A stretch of 64,000 nt of DNA from Sphingobium sp. CCH11-B1. Lineage in GTDB: Bacteria > Pseudomonadota > Alphaproteobacteria > Sphingomonadales > Sphingomonadaceae. Shown piece by piece: positions 1-9,456 of the stretch. The stretch lies in contig NZ_LSJY01000078.1 in assembly GCF_001556865.1 (NCBI RefSeq), positions 1-64,000 of the forward strand, read 5' to 3'. Made by a program: the position numbers and the translations under genes. The stretch's first letter is position 1. Each line of letters starts with the position of its first letter. The notes below the pieces were generated by a model. The model was not told the origin of the DNA and searched no databases. It saw nothing but the letters and a program-made list of their open reading frames with translations.

Positions 1-49
1 ACCGACACATCAAACCCGGCACGCCCCAGTGCAGCGGGCTCATGAATAA

Positions 50-928
50 GCCGGGCTAAGTGAAATTGCCACCAAGGGACGGCGCGGCTTTTTTGGATCG
101 CTGCAATATACAACAATCATCGCCGGTCAGTTATTGGCCCTGCTCACTATCATAATCCTGCAGCAACTGCTGAGCGCGACGCAGCTCTCCGAATGGGGCT
201 GGCGCATCCCCTTCTTAATGGGGGCGATGGGCGCAGTGGTCGTATTCTACCTTCGCCGGGGCATGGTCGAAACAGCTTCGAAGAAAAGTATGAACCGCGA
301 AGGCGCGGGCACGCTTGGCGCGCTTATGCAGCACAAGCGCGCAGTGGTTCTCACGCTTATCTTTACGATCGGTGGATCCCTATACTTCTACACTTTCACC
401 ACCTACATGCAGAAATTCCTGGTTCTCTCAGGCGTGGTCGATACGCGCACCGCCAGTGTGGTGATGGGCATCTCCCTGGTCGTTTTCATGGTGATGCAGC
501 CGATCTTCGGTGCATTGAGCGACCGCTTGGGAATCCGCACACATATGCGGGTGTTCACAGGTCTGGCGGCTATCTTTGTCGTGCCGATCCTCTTTGGCAT
601 TCAAGCTAGCCGGGATCCTTGGATTGCAGGCATGCTGGTTGTCGCAGGTCTGACCATCGCAGCCTTTTACACCCCGATCGCGGGGCTGTTGAAAGCAGAC
701 ATGTTCCCCGTGGAGATTCGAGCATTGGGCGTAGGTTTCCCATACGCTATAGGTAATGCCCTGTTCGGGGGAACGGCCGAATATGTTGCTTTGCGACTAA
801 GAGAGGCGAACATCGAGAGCACATATTTCTATTATGTGGCGGTCGTATGCGTTATCGCCTTCATCGCTGCACTGGTAATGCCCGATCTGCGTAAGAAAGG
901 ATATCTCGACGGTGCAGGGCAAGTCTGA
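50..928 (+). pseudogene. MHS-type MFS transporter, N-terminal part missing
   Basis: Open frame encoding the last ~290 residues of a major facilitator of the metabolite:H+ symporter type (relatives take up 2-oxoglutarate, citrate, shikimate or aromatic acids). The loop motif SEIATKGRRGFFGSLQ is followed by alternating hydrophobic segments, the second-half signature GALSDRLGIR, and a normal C-terminus. Homology extends upstream of the TTG at 134, which could be mistaken for a start, to about codon 50, where a TAA (47-49) closes the frame. Members are usually ~430 residues, so the first four or so membrane segments are absent and the product is probably non-functional. The sequence before the break is unrelated and looks like a rearrangement joint. 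Confidence 0.8.
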
Positions 929-1079
929 CCAGGTGGAGTTGCCGTTCCCAGTTTGGAGTCGATGGACTTGGACAAGTGCCCGCGGTGAAATTAGATGACG
1001 TTACTTTTCACAGAAAGCGGGTGACCTGCTCTCCGGAAATCATGGCATGGTAAGTTAGCTCGACAGATGACGACGAGGG

Positions 1080-1298
1080 ATGTGGCGAGGCCGCTTTGCC
1101 GAGGATCAGATCAGTGGCGTGTTGCGCGAGCACGAGGCTGGCGTGAAGACTGCGGAGCTATGCCGGAAGCACAGCATCCACCCCATCAGTTCAGAGCGAT
1201 ATCGAAGCTGGGTAATCGGCAATCTGCAGCGCCACGCTAACGCCTTCGGCTTATCCCTCCAGCAGCTGCCGCCAAAACCAGAGATAGCTGCTTCTTAG
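1080..1298 (+). mobile_element. IS3-family transposase OrfA remnant
   Basis: The first ~30 residues (GRFAEDQISGVLREHEAG, then KTAELCRKHSI) match the helix-turn-helix start of IS3/IS407-group OrfA proteins. After the first helix-turn-helix the match is lost and the rest of this 72-residue frame is unrelated. No OrfB or terminal inverted repeats are visible. I read it as a scar of an old insertion lying between the truncated transporter and the FUSC gene; it should not encode an active transposase. The rest of the 929-1310 gap shows nothing recognisable. Confidence 0.7.
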
Positions 1299-1310
1299 GA
1301 AGGAAGATGA

Positions 1311-2411
1311 TCACGCGTTCCGACTCTCAGCGAGACGGGCCGCGAGATCGTGAAAATCCTGCCGCATCCTGCGCAGCGTGTAAGCGAGGCCAAAGACGCG
1401 CCCGACCGTATCGAAGGGCATGCCGCGAGCGACGTCCGAGTGCTGCAGGCTCACAAAGGCGGTCTCGAAGACGTCGGCGGCGTCCGCTTCATGATCTGAC
1501 GCTATGGTGCTGTTGTCCGCCATGGCGTCCGCACAGGCCCGCGCGAAACGCGCCTGCGAGTACAGCATCTCCGCAGCCGCAATCCCTACGGCATCCCGGA
1601 CAGGCAGAGGGAAAGGGTGCTCGAGCAGGCCTCCCATCTGCGAGATGGAGTTGCGCAGGCGCCACAAGGTGCGGGGAATGGCGTCGGAGACATCGTCGCG
1701 GACCAGCCCCAGCTTTTTCTCGCGCTGGGCATCGACGAAAATTGTCTCGGCCACCATCAGCGATTTGCGCAAGGCGATATTGGCCTCGGACACCGACAGC
1801 GCCTCGCCGCTCTCAAGGGCGATGCCCTGGGCATCGAGCAGATCGGCCATGGCACCCAGTACGGCGCGGAACCGCTCGATCATCCTGTTGCGTGAGCGGA
1901 CAGGCAGGACGAAGCGGCTCGCCAGCACCCCGGCAACGCCGCCCAACGAGATTTCGATGATGCGATCCACCACGAAGGCGCCTACCGGAAAATCGGGCGT
2001 GCGCGTGAGCAACACTATAGCGGCAGTAAGAGCGGCACCGCGCATGCGCGGTTGACGCACCGCCCCGAAGGTTAGAACTCCCGACACGAGGACCAGGGAA
2101 AGACCTGTCGCCAGCGGGGTGTGTGGCATCGCCAACACCACCAGGCCACCCAGGACTGCCCCCGCGATCGTCGCGATCAGGCGATCGATTGCGGCGCCTG
2201 CGGTGGCGCCTGCCGACCCTTGCATCACGATAAGTAGGGTGAAGATCGCCCAGGCGCCTTGCCGCAGCCCGAGATACTCGACGATTCCATAGGTGACCAG
2301 GCAGGCCACCATGACGCGGATCGCTTGTGCGATCGCTGGCGAGAGAGAGGGAGCCGGCTTTGTGTCGCGCAGAAGTCCGGCTGACACTTCAGGACGATGC
2401 AAATGGGGCAT
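1311..2411 (-). CDS. FUSC-family inner-membrane protein (aromatic acid exporter-like)
   Basis: A 366-residue protein whose N-terminal ~165 residues form a cluster of hydrophobic segments in the FUSC/AaeB pattern, including GAWAIFTLLIVMQ and a repeated Ala/Gly/Leu-rich set, followed by a soluble helical C-terminal half. Family members export aromatic carboxylic acids such as p-hydroxybenzoate or mediate fusaric acid resistance, usually with a membrane-fusion partner; none is adjacent here. It is shorter than AaeB (~650), with one FUSC unit. Co-directional with the LysR gene upstream (31-base gap), which may control it. Substrate unknown; efflux of aromatic acids is inferred from family and context. 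Confidence 0.75.
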   Translation of the reverse strand: MPHLHRPEVSAGLLRDTKPAPSLSPAIAQAIRVMVACLVTYGIVEYLGLRQGAWAIFTLLIVMQGSAGATAGAAIDRLIATIAGAVLGGLVVLAMPHTPLATGLSLVLVSGVLTFGAVRQPRMRGAALTAAIVLLTRTPDFPVGAFVVDRIIEISLGGVAGVLASRFVLPVRSRNRMIERFRAVLGAMADLLDAQGIALESGEALSVSEANIALRKSLMVAETIFVDAQREKKLGLVRDDVSDAIPRTLWRLRNSISQMGGLLEHPFPLPVRDAVGIAAAEMLYSQARFARACADAMADNSTIASDHEADAADVFETAFVSLQHSDVARGMPFDTVGRVFGLAYTLRRMRQDFHDLAARLAESRNA

Positions 2412-2441
2412 GGACTTCTTTCACGGGCGAGACAGTGTTGT

Positions 2442-3344
2442 TCACGGTGATGGCCTGCTGCCGAAGGAGGACACCAGGAAATCGATCAGCACGCGCACCT
2501 TGAGCGCGAGCTGACGCGCAGGCGGATATATGGCGTAGATGGTGAAGGTCGCGTCTTCCCAGTCTGGCAACAAGCGCACGACACGCCCGGCCTCCAGGCT
2601 GTCCTGCGCGATGAAGTCGGGCACGATGCCTACGCCGAGACCCGCCTCGATCGCGGTCAGGCAGGCTTCGCCATCGGAGACCCGCATCACCGGCGCGACG
2701 ACAGTGACCTGCGTCTTACCGCTGTCCGGCTCGCGAAACCGCCAGTTGAGCGGTTCGCGGAAATTGGTGTCGATGATGCAGTCGTGATGGTGGATATCCT
2801 TGGGCTGGGATAAGGGCTCCCGGCTTTCGAGATAGGCTGGCGCGGCGAGCAGCAGGTTGCGCGCCTCGTGTAGCTTGCGGGCGATCAGGCTGCTGTCGGC
2901 AGGGCGTCCGACCCGCACGGCGATGTCATAGCCGTCATGGATCAGGTCGCGAGCGTCGTCGGAAAGATCGATGTCGAGTTCGATCTCACTATAGTTCCGT
3001 GCAAAATCGACGAGCAGCGGCATCAGTCGCAACTTGCCGAAGGACAAGGGGATCGTGAGCCGCAGCCGGCCGCGCGGCGTTCCCGAGGAGGTACGCACCG
3101 AGGCATCGAGTTCATCGATATCCTCGACCAGGGTCTTCATCCGCGCATGATAGGCCATGCCGATTTCGGTCAGCGACAGGGCGCGGGTCGTACGGCGCAA
3201 AAGCTGGACGCCAAGATTCTGCTCGAGCTTCTGAACCAGCTTTGACGCCTGTCCACTGCTGATCCCGAGCTTTTGTGCGGCCCCAGCAAAACTGCCTGCT
3301 TCGACGACGGTCAGAAAGGCCCGGTCGCATTCCAGTCTGTTCAT
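2442..3344 (-). CDS. LysR-family transcriptional regulator
   Basis: 300 residues with an N-terminal winged helix-turn-helix (about residues 1-60; AGSFAGAAQKLGISSGQASK) and a periplasmic-binding-like effector domain (about 90-295). The ATG has a strong ribosome site (GGGAGG) just upstream. The sequence style, with RLRLTIPLSFGKLRLMPLL and a C-terminal PPARQLALKVRVLIDFL, is that of the CrgA/DmlR branch. It runs ahead of the FUSC exporter on the same strand and follows the PQQ dehydrogenase, so it could control the exporter. Effector unknown. Confidence 0.85.
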   Translation of the reverse strand: MNRLECDRAFLTVVEAGSFAGAAQKLGISSGQASKLVQKLEQNLGVQLLRRTTRALSLTEIGMAYHARMKTLVEDIDELDASVRTSSGTPRGRLRLTIPLSFGKLRLMPLLVDFARNYSEIELDIDLSDDARDLIHDGYDIAVRVGRPADSSLIARKLHEARNLLLAAPAYLESREPLSQPKDIHHHDCIIDTNFREPLNWRFREPDSGKTQVTVVAPVMRVSDGEACLTAIEAGLGVGIVPDFIAQDSLEAGRVVRLLPDWEDATFTIYAIYPPARQLALKVRVLIDFLVSSFGSRPSP

Positions 3345-3456
3345 CGATCCTCCCTTCTGCTTCCAGGCACCAGGTCCGGGCTTGCATCATTTCATTCGAA
3401 TGGTCGGCGAGCCGCCATGAACCATCGTCCATAACAGCCCGCCAACCCTTATGGCA

Positions 3457-5625
3457 TCAGGTGACGATGATCTTGCCGGTATTCTGCGGGTAAAGCGGGT
3501 CGTTGAAGAAATATTCGCCCGGACTGTCGAGCCGGTGCGAGGATGACTGCCCTGGCATCAGGACGCCCGTGTCGAAGACCGGATCGAAAAAGGCCGCCGC
3601 GCCATGCGCCGATGTGCTGTCCGCCGGGTTCAGGAAGGTCACGGTCGTGCCCGCAGGCACGCGCAGCACCTGGGGCGCCATCGCGTTTTCGGCCGTGAAA
3701 TTTTCTTTGCCCGCAGGCGCATTGGCTTTCGTATCCCATTGCCGACCCAGCACGACGCGGTTCTGCACCGCAGCGCCCTCGACCGGCGCGGCCAGTATGT
3801 CGCGGCGTTTCGCCGGTGCGCGCGGCGCCTTGGCGGGGGGCAGGGTCCCGCCCAGCTTGAACGCCCAGAGATGGTCACCCTTTGGGCTGTCGGCATAGGG
3901 GTAATATTGGCCGCCCGCCAGGACCGCGACATATTGTTCGCCGTCAACTTCATAGGTGATCGGGCTGGTATGTACACCCGCGCCCGTCTGGAATGTCCAG
4001 AGCGTGCGGCCGTCGCGCGCATCCATGACGTGCAGCAGCCCGTCGGGATGCCCCTGCATCATCAGGCCGCCTGCCGTGGTGACGATATTGTTGCCATGCG
4101 CCAGCGCCCATTCGCTTTCCTTGCGCCACACCACCTGATTGGTGCGCGGATCGAAGGTGACGATGCCGCCGGAAAAGGCTTCGCCATAAGGGCGCGACGT
4201 GTTGATGCCACCGCCGCGAACATTGGTGTAGCTGGACGAAATCAGCCCATAGCCCACCGTGATCCAGCCCGTATCCGGGTTGAAGGACGGATAGGCCCAG
4301 TCCATGCCGCCCGCCGCGCCGGGAAAGATCGATGTCGGCCGGTCCCAGAAAGCGGTGAACAGGCCGCCCGCCCGATAGAATGGCACGGGCCGCGTGGAAT
4401 TGGCATAGTCGGGCGCCTGATGAACCAGCGCGCCTCCATCCTTGGGGAAGGGCTGGGTCGGCGATGTTTTCTGGCGGGGCTCCTGCGGAACGGGGCGCTC
4501 CTCGACGGCGTGGATCGGCTCGCCGGTCACGCGGTCCAGCACGAAATAATGGCCGACCTTGCTGCCATAGATCACCGCCTTGCGCAGCTTGCCGCCGACC
4601 TCGATGTCGACCAGCGGCGGCGCCATCACATTGTCATAGTCCCAGATGTCGTGATGGACCGACTGGAAATGCCAGCGGCGCTTGCCCGTCTTTGCATCGA
4701 TCGCGACGATGCAGTTGGCGAACAGATTGTTGCCCGGCCGCGCCGAGCCATCGGTGCGCGAATAGGGATTGCCGAACGTCCAGTAGACCAGCCCCAGATC
4801 CGGGTCGATCGACGGATGAATCCACGGCACCGCGCCGCCGGTCTTCCAGGCGTCGCCACCCTCCCAGCTTTCATGGCCGAACTCGCCGGGACCGGGCACG
4901 GTCCAGAAGGTCCAGACGACCTTGCCGGTCGCGGCGTCCAGCGCATAGGCGCGTCCGCGCACGCCGTTGGTGGACCCTTCCATGCCGACATAGATGAGGC
5001 CGTCCCAATGGACGATCGCGCCCGCCAGCGTGGCGTCGGGCAGTCCCTTGAACAGGTCGTCGCCGGGCCGGGTGGTGACGAGGTTCGCGCCCTCCTCTTC
5101 CGGCGTCAGCAGCGGCGTCTTCCAGACCGGCTTGCCCGTTTTGCGATCCAGCGCATAAACGAAATTGTCGCCCGAGGTGGTGAAGACCTTGTCGCCCGCG
5201 ACCGCGACGCCGCGCATGTTGGTGGTGCGCTTGCCGACATTGGTTTTCCACAGGGTCGCGCCCGTCTTGCCGTCGACAGCGAAGACATTCTGCTGGGTGG
5301 TCTGGACATAGAGCACGCCATCGACCGCCACGATCGAGGATTGCTGGTTCTTCGTCGTGTCGCCGCCTTCCAGCGAGACATGCCAGGCGCCGCCGAGACG
5401 CCCGACATTGTCACGGTTGATACGGCTCAGAACCGAATGGTTATGGTTGGCGAGATTGCCGCCGACCTTGGGATAGTCCTTCCCCGCGATGCCAAGACTG
5501 GCGGGCTGGGGCTGCGCTTTGCCGACCTGCGATACCGCAGCTTCGCCCTTCGTGGCGGCCAACGCCATCACGCCTGCCGCGCCTAGTCCCGCACTGCCCA
5601 GAAAGTGGCGTCTTTTCATGTCCAT
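3457..5625 (-). CDS. PQQ-dependent alcohol dehydrogenase-type quinoprotein with C-terminal cupredoxin-like domain
   Basis: A 722-residue periplasmic quinoprotein. The ATG at 5625 is chosen over the longer frame because AGGAG lies 8 bases upstream and a Tat-like signal follows (KRRHFLGSAGLGAAG). Residues ~45-600 carry the eight-bladed propeller pattern with repeated AxDxxTGxxxW docking motifs (ALDRKTGKPVW, AIDAKTGKRRW) and HHDIWDYD. There is no CxxCH, so no haem c domain, and no adjacent cysteine pair. The last ~100 residues resemble a cupredoxin fold, but the usual Cys-His-Met copper cluster is not there (YFFNDPLYPQNTGK). Last gene of a run with OprB and the PQQ glucose dehydrogenase. Substrate is probably an alcohol or aldehyde; unproven. 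Confidence 0.82.
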   Translation of the reverse strand: MDMKRRHFLGSAGLGAAGVMALAATKGEAAVSQVGKAQPQPASLGIAGKDYPKVGGNLANHNHSVLSRINRDNVGRLGGAWHVSLEGGDTTKNQQSSIVAVDGVLYVQTTQQNVFAVDGKTGATLWKTNVGKRTTNMRGVAVAGDKVFTTSGDNFVYALDRKTGKPVWKTPLLTPEEEGANLVTTRPGDDLFKGLPDATLAGAIVHWDGLIYVGMEGSTNGVRGRAYALDAATGKVVWTFWTVPGPGEFGHESWEGGDAWKTGGAVPWIHPSIDPDLGLVYWTFGNPYSRTDGSARPGNNLFANCIVAIDAKTGKRRWHFQSVHHDIWDYDNVMAPPLVDIEVGGKLRKAVIYGSKVGHYFVLDRVTGEPIHAVEERPVPQEPRQKTSPTQPFPKDGGALVHQAPDYANSTRPVPFYRAGGLFTAFWDRPTSIFPGAAGGMDWAYPSFNPDTGWITVGYGLISSSYTNVRGGGINTSRPYGEAFSGGIVTFDPRTNQVVWRKESEWALAHGNNIVTTAGGLMMQGHPDGLLHVMDARDGRTLWTFQTGAGVHTSPITYEVDGEQYVAVLAGGQYYPYADSPKGDHLWAFKLGGTLPPAKAPRAPAKRRDILAAPVEGAAVQNRVVLGRQWDTKANAPAGKENFTAENAMAPQVLRVPAGTTVTFLNPADSTSAHGAAAFFDPVFDTGVLMPGQSSSHRLDSPGEYFFNDPLYPQNTGKIIVT

Positions 5626-5650
5626 GTCTTTGTCTCCTGTGCTTGATCTG

Positions 5651-6964
5651 TCAGAATTGCATCTTGACCTGGCCACCGAGCGCCAGGGCATTCTTGATCG
5701 GACGATTGCTGAAGGCGCCGGGGTTGACGATGTACTGAATGTCGGGCCGGACCAGCAGCCAGTGGTTGACCTGCACGCCGTAGCTCAGCTCGATCGCAGT
5801 CTCGCCCGAGGGCGGAATCCCAACCCCAACCGGATCGAGCGTATCGACGTAGGTTGCGCGGATGCGCGGGTTGAGGGTCGCGTGGACGAAGCCCAGCCCG
5901 AGCGTGTCGGCGTCACGGCCCCTGAACGTGCCGGTCTGGATTAGCCCCAGCGTGTACCAGCGTGTGATCTGTGCCGAGGCGCGCGGGTTCACCGTAAACG
6001 CGCCGATCGCGCCCAGCGAGCGCTGACCGCTTTCGCGCACCAGCATCTGGCTTGCCAAAGCATAGAAGCCGACGCGTTCACCCGTGGTGCCGGGCCCCGG
6101 CGTGCGCACCGCGTCGGCGGTATCATAGTAGAAGCCGAGCTTGTAGCTGCCCGGTAGCGCCCGGTCGCCGGCACGCTGGCCAGGCGTATATTCCAGCTCT
6201 ACCGGCAGGATGACGCCGGAGGTGTGGCCGGCAAAAGGCTTGAAGGCATTGGCTTCCTGACCAAGCGCCGGATTGACCTGATAGACACCGGTACGGACCA
6301 TGAGATCGTGCCGCGCGCGGACACGGAAAGCCGCGCCCCAGCGGGCGTTGGGGTAATTGTACCAGTCGCTATCTCCCGACATTGACAGCGGATGTGCGCA
6401 GAAGGCGGCATTGACGAAGGTGCAGCCTGCGGAAATGCCGCCAAGGTCATTACCCATCGCGAAATAGCCGAGGCGCATGTTGATGGCGCCGCCCGCGAAA
6501 TCCTGTTCCCAGGTGAGTTCGGTCAGCTTGGTATATTGGCCACCATAGGCTTCCTGGATCGGCAGGCGGTTGCCGACGAAGTCCGAGGAGATGCCGTCGC
6601 CGCGTCGATCATTGACCGTAAAATGGAATTTTGCGCCTTTCCATCCCGCGATCCGCTCCATGTCGAGATCGAAGCCGACACGGACCTGCTGGGTGTAAGC
6701 CGTGCCCTTGCGAAGACCGCCATCGGCGACCGTGAAGCTCTCGGAGACGTAATCGCCCCTGACCGTGATGCCGCCGTCCGCGAGCTTGGGGCGCGGTCCG
6801 CCCCAGTCGCCGGTCAGTGTCGTTTGCTCCGCGACCTCAGATCGCTTTTCAGTAGTGGCAACCGGGGGCGCATCTTCAGCCATGGCAGGCTGCGCCATGC
6901 CGAACAGGCAGGCCAAGGCGGCAAGCGAGGGGTTGCTGGAGAGTATGTCAATGCTTTTGCGCAT
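5651..6964 (-). CDS. OprB-family carbohydrate-selective outer-membrane porin
   Basis: 437 residues with a signal peptide ending near PAMA and then a beta-barrel sequence opening with LTGDWGGPRPKLADGGI, the hallmark start of the OprB family, and ending in a terminal Phe (VKMQF) typical of outer-membrane barrels. Start at 6964: the longer frame runs into the coding sequence of the upstream gene. OprB porins pass monosaccharides across the outer membrane and are often encoded beside PQQ glucose dehydrogenase, as here (65 bases downstream of it). The second quinoprotein follows after 25 bases, suggesting one transcript supplying and oxidising a sugar or alcohol in the periplasm. Confidence 0.85.
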   Translation of the reverse strand: MRKSIDILSSNPSLAALACLFGMAQPAMAEDAPPVATTEKRSEVAEQTTLTGDWGGPRPKLADGGITVRGDYVSESFTVADGGLRKGTAYTQQVRVGFDLDMERIAGWKGAKFHFTVNDRRGDGISSDFVGNRLPIQEAYGGQYTKLTELTWEQDFAGGAINMRLGYFAMGNDLGGISAGCTFVNAAFCAHPLSMSGDSDWYNYPNARWGAAFRVRARHDLMVRTGVYQVNPALGQEANAFKPFAGHTSGVILPVELEYTPGQRAGDRALPGSYKLGFYYDTADAVRTPGPGTTGERVGFYALASQMLVRESGQRSLGAIGAFTVNPRASAQITRWYTLGLIQTGTFRGRDADTLGLGFVHATLNPRIRATYVDTLDPVGVGIPPSGETAIELSYGVQVNHWLLVRPDIQYIVNPGAFSNRPIKNALALGGQVKMQF

Positions 6965-7029
6965 AGTGAACCCGATCGCCGGGATGGGCTTCACCCCGGC
7001 GCTATTGGAGTTGAAAAGGTCGGTTTCGA

Positions 7030-9456
7030 TCAGGGCAGACGATAGGCGATTACATAATCCCCGCGATCGGGCGACTGGCGCGCACCGCCCGCCGTCACGA
7101 CGACATATTGCCTGCCCGACTTTGGAGAGCGGAAACTCATCGGACCGCCCTGGCTGCCGACCGGCAGGCGTCCCTTCCACAATTCCCGGCCCGTGCCGCT
7201 GTCGAATGCGCGAAGGTAGAAATCCTGCGTGCCGGCGATGAAGACGAGGCCGCCCTGCGTGGTCAGTGTCCCGCCCAGCGTCGGCATGCCGATCGGGATG
7301 GGAAGCCCCATGCGGATGCCCATCGGCCCGGTGTCTTTCACCGTGCCTACCGGCACCTGCCATTTGATGGCGCGGGTCTTCATGTCGATCGCGGTCAGCG
7401 TGCCGAACGGCGGCGCCTGGCAGGGAATGCCGAGTGCGGAGAGGAAGCGGTTCTTGTTAACCGCATAAGGTGTCCCCTTCATCGGCACCGCCCCCATGCC
7501 TGCGTTCACCGCTTCGCCGCCATTGTTCTTCTGGCTCTGGGATTCCGCCGTCTGGGGGATCATCTGCGACCAGAGGCCTAGTCGCATGTCGTTGGCATAG
7601 ATGGTCTGACTATTGGGATCGACCGACAGACTGCCCCAGTTCATGCCGCCCAGCGATCCGGGGAAGCTGAGCGATTTGTCGGTGCCGGGTGCGGTATAGA
7701 GGCCGTCATAGCGCATCGACTTGAAGGCGATGCGGCACAGGAGCTGGTCGAACGGCGTTGCGCCCCACATGTCCGCTTCGGTGAGTGTCTGCGCGCCGAT
7801 TTGCGGCATGCCGACCGAGCGGGGTTGGGTAAGCGCATAGGGTTCGCCGGGAATATTGGCGGGTTTGACCCGCTGCTCGACCACTTTGGTAAGAGGCTTG
7901 CCGGTGCGGCGATCCAGGACATAAATCTGCCCCGCCTTAGTGCCGAACACCAGTGCGGGGACTGGCTTTCCGCCGACCGGGAAGTCGATCAGCGTGGGCG
8001 CCATCGGCAGGTCGAAATCCCACAGGTCGTTATGGACGGTCTGGTAATGCCATTTTTCGCGGCCTGTCGTCGCGTCGATAGCCAACATCGACGCGCCATA
8101 GCGATGGTCCAGCGGTGTGCGGGGCACGCCATAGACATCGACCGACGAACTGCCCATCGGCGCGAAGACGGTATTGCTCGTCGCGTCATAGGTCATGCCG
8201 GCCCAGCTGTTGGGCGTGGAGCGGACATAGGTCCGGCCTGTCGCGGGCGCGGCCTTGTCTTCCGGATTGCCGGGATCGAAGGCCCAGCGCATCTTGCCGG
8301 TGATGACGTCGAAGCCGCGCAGCACACCGCCGGGCATGTCGACCTGGACATTGTCGGCAATGCGGCCGCCGACCACGACCGTTGTCCCTGCCAGCGTCGG
8401 CGCGGAGGTGAGCTGATATTGCGGATCGGGGGCTGCGCCCAGGCCAGCTTTCAGGTCAACAACGCCGTTGCTGCCGAAATCCGGGCACAGCCTGCCGGTG
8501 TCGGCATCGATGGCGATCAGTCGCGCGTCAATCGTATTGACGAAGAGGCGGCGCTGGCAAGGCGCATCCGGCGCCAGCGCCGCGGCCGGAACGGGGGGCG
8601 ATCCAGGCACCACCGGCTGCTTCAAAGATGCGCGCGCATCGAAATAGGCCAGGCCCCGGCAGCGCTGCCAAATCTGGCTCTTCGCATTGACCATCACCTT
8701 CCATTTCTGGCGGCCTGTATCGGCATCGAGGGCGATGACGTCGTTATGCGGCGTGCAGACATAGAGGGTGTCGCCGATCTGGAGCGGTGTGTTCTGGTCT
8801 TCCGCGCCGTTGCCGTCGCTCACCGCGACGTCGCCCGTGCGATAGGTCCAGGCCACTGCAAGCTGGTCGACATTGTCCCGATTGATCTGGTCGAGCGCTG
8901 CAAAACGGGTGTTGTCGGCGCCATGGCCATAGGCGCTCCAGTCGGACGCCTGGGCACCGCCGCGCAGTGGGAAGAGCGCCGGTTCCATGCCTGCGAAGGC
9001 AACAGGAGGGTGAGGCACGAACATGCCCGCGAAGCCCGCCGCGCAGGCCAGCGCGAGCACGCCCCCGATCCCGAAGGACGCGGCATAGGCAGGCGGACGC
9101 CCTGCGAAGCGGCGCAGCAGCGGCATGCTGAGCGCCACCACCACTGCGCCCACGCTGATCGCCAGCAGACGCGAGATCAGCGGCCAGAAACTCAAGCCAA
9201 CCTCCCACAGCGCCCAGAGAAGCGTCGCAGCCCAGATCGCGCCGAAGAGCAGGGCGCCCGCAGGCTTGCGACGGAGGATGAGCAGCCCCGACGCGAGGAG
9301 CGCGGCCCCCGCCAGAAGGAAATAGGCGCTGCCGCCCAGCAGGATGAGCTTGCCGCCACCGATCAGGAAGAAGCCGCCCGCCACGAGCAGGATCGTCCCC
9401 AACAGGAGAAGCCAAAGTCGCGCCGTCCTTCCGGGCACCATCGCCTTATCCATCAT
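7030..9456 (-). CDS. gcd: Membrane-bound PQQ glucose dehydrogenase-type enzyme
   Basis: 808 residues: an N-terminal region with about five membrane helices (residues ~10-150), then a PQQ propeller beginning WSAYGHGADNTRFAALDQIN. Later blades carry ALDADTGRQKW, AIDADTGRLCPDFG and HNDLWDFDLPMAPTL, all typical of membrane glucose dehydrogenase (Gcd), which oxidises aldoses to lactones and passes electrons to ubiquinone. Length equals the family norm (~800). Its ATG overlaps the esterase stop (ATGA), so the two are translationally linked. No pqq biosynthesis gene is in the window; the cofactor must come from elsewhere. Related quinate/shikimate dehydrogenases share the architecture, so the substrate is not settled. 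Confidence 0.85.
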   Translation of the reverse strand: MMDKAMVPGRTARLWLLLLGTILLVAGGFFLIGGGKLILLGGSAYFLLAGAALLASGLLILRRKPAGALLFGAIWAATLLWALWEVGLSFWPLISRLLAISVGAVVVALSMPLLRRFAGRPPAYAASFGIGGVLALACAAGFAGMFVPHPPVAFAGMEPALFPLRGGAQASDWSAYGHGADNTRFAALDQINRDNVDQLAVAWTYRTGDVAVSDGNGAEDQNTPLQIGDTLYVCTPHNDVIALDADTGRQKWKVMVNAKSQIWQRCRGLAYFDARASLKQPVVPGSPPVPAAALAPDAPCQRRLFVNTIDARLIAIDADTGRLCPDFGSNGVVDLKAGLGAAPDPQYQLTSAPTLAGTTVVVGGRIADNVQVDMPGGVLRGFDVITGKMRWAFDPGNPEDKAAPATGRTYVRSTPNSWAGMTYDATSNTVFAPMGSSSVDVYGVPRTPLDHRYGASMLAIDATTGREKWHYQTVHNDLWDFDLPMAPTLIDFPVGGKPVPALVFGTKAGQIYVLDRRTGKPLTKVVEQRVKPANIPGEPYALTQPRSVGMPQIGAQTLTEADMWGATPFDQLLCRIAFKSMRYDGLYTAPGTDKSLSFPGSLGGMNWGSLSVDPNSQTIYANDMRLGLWSQMIPQTAESQSQKNNGGEAVNAGMGAVPMKGTPYAVNKNRFLSALGIPCQAPPFGTLTAIDMKTRAIKWQVPVGTVKDTGPMGIRMGLPIPIGMPTLGGTLTTQGGLVFIAGTQDFYLRAFDSGTGRELWKGRLPVGSQGGPMSFRSPKSGRQYVVVTAGGARQSPDRGDYVIAYRLP

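Noticed and set aside
3604..5586. 660-codon open frame opposite the PQQ dehydrogenase
   Set aside because: Antisense to a clearly conserved quinoprotein; Arg/Ala/His-rich composition with no family features. Long antisense frames are common in GC-rich DNA.
5692..7363. Longer version of the OprB frame starting inside the glucose dehydrogenase
   Set aside because: The extra N-terminus overlaps another coding sequence and has no signal peptide; the start at 6964 gives a proper one.
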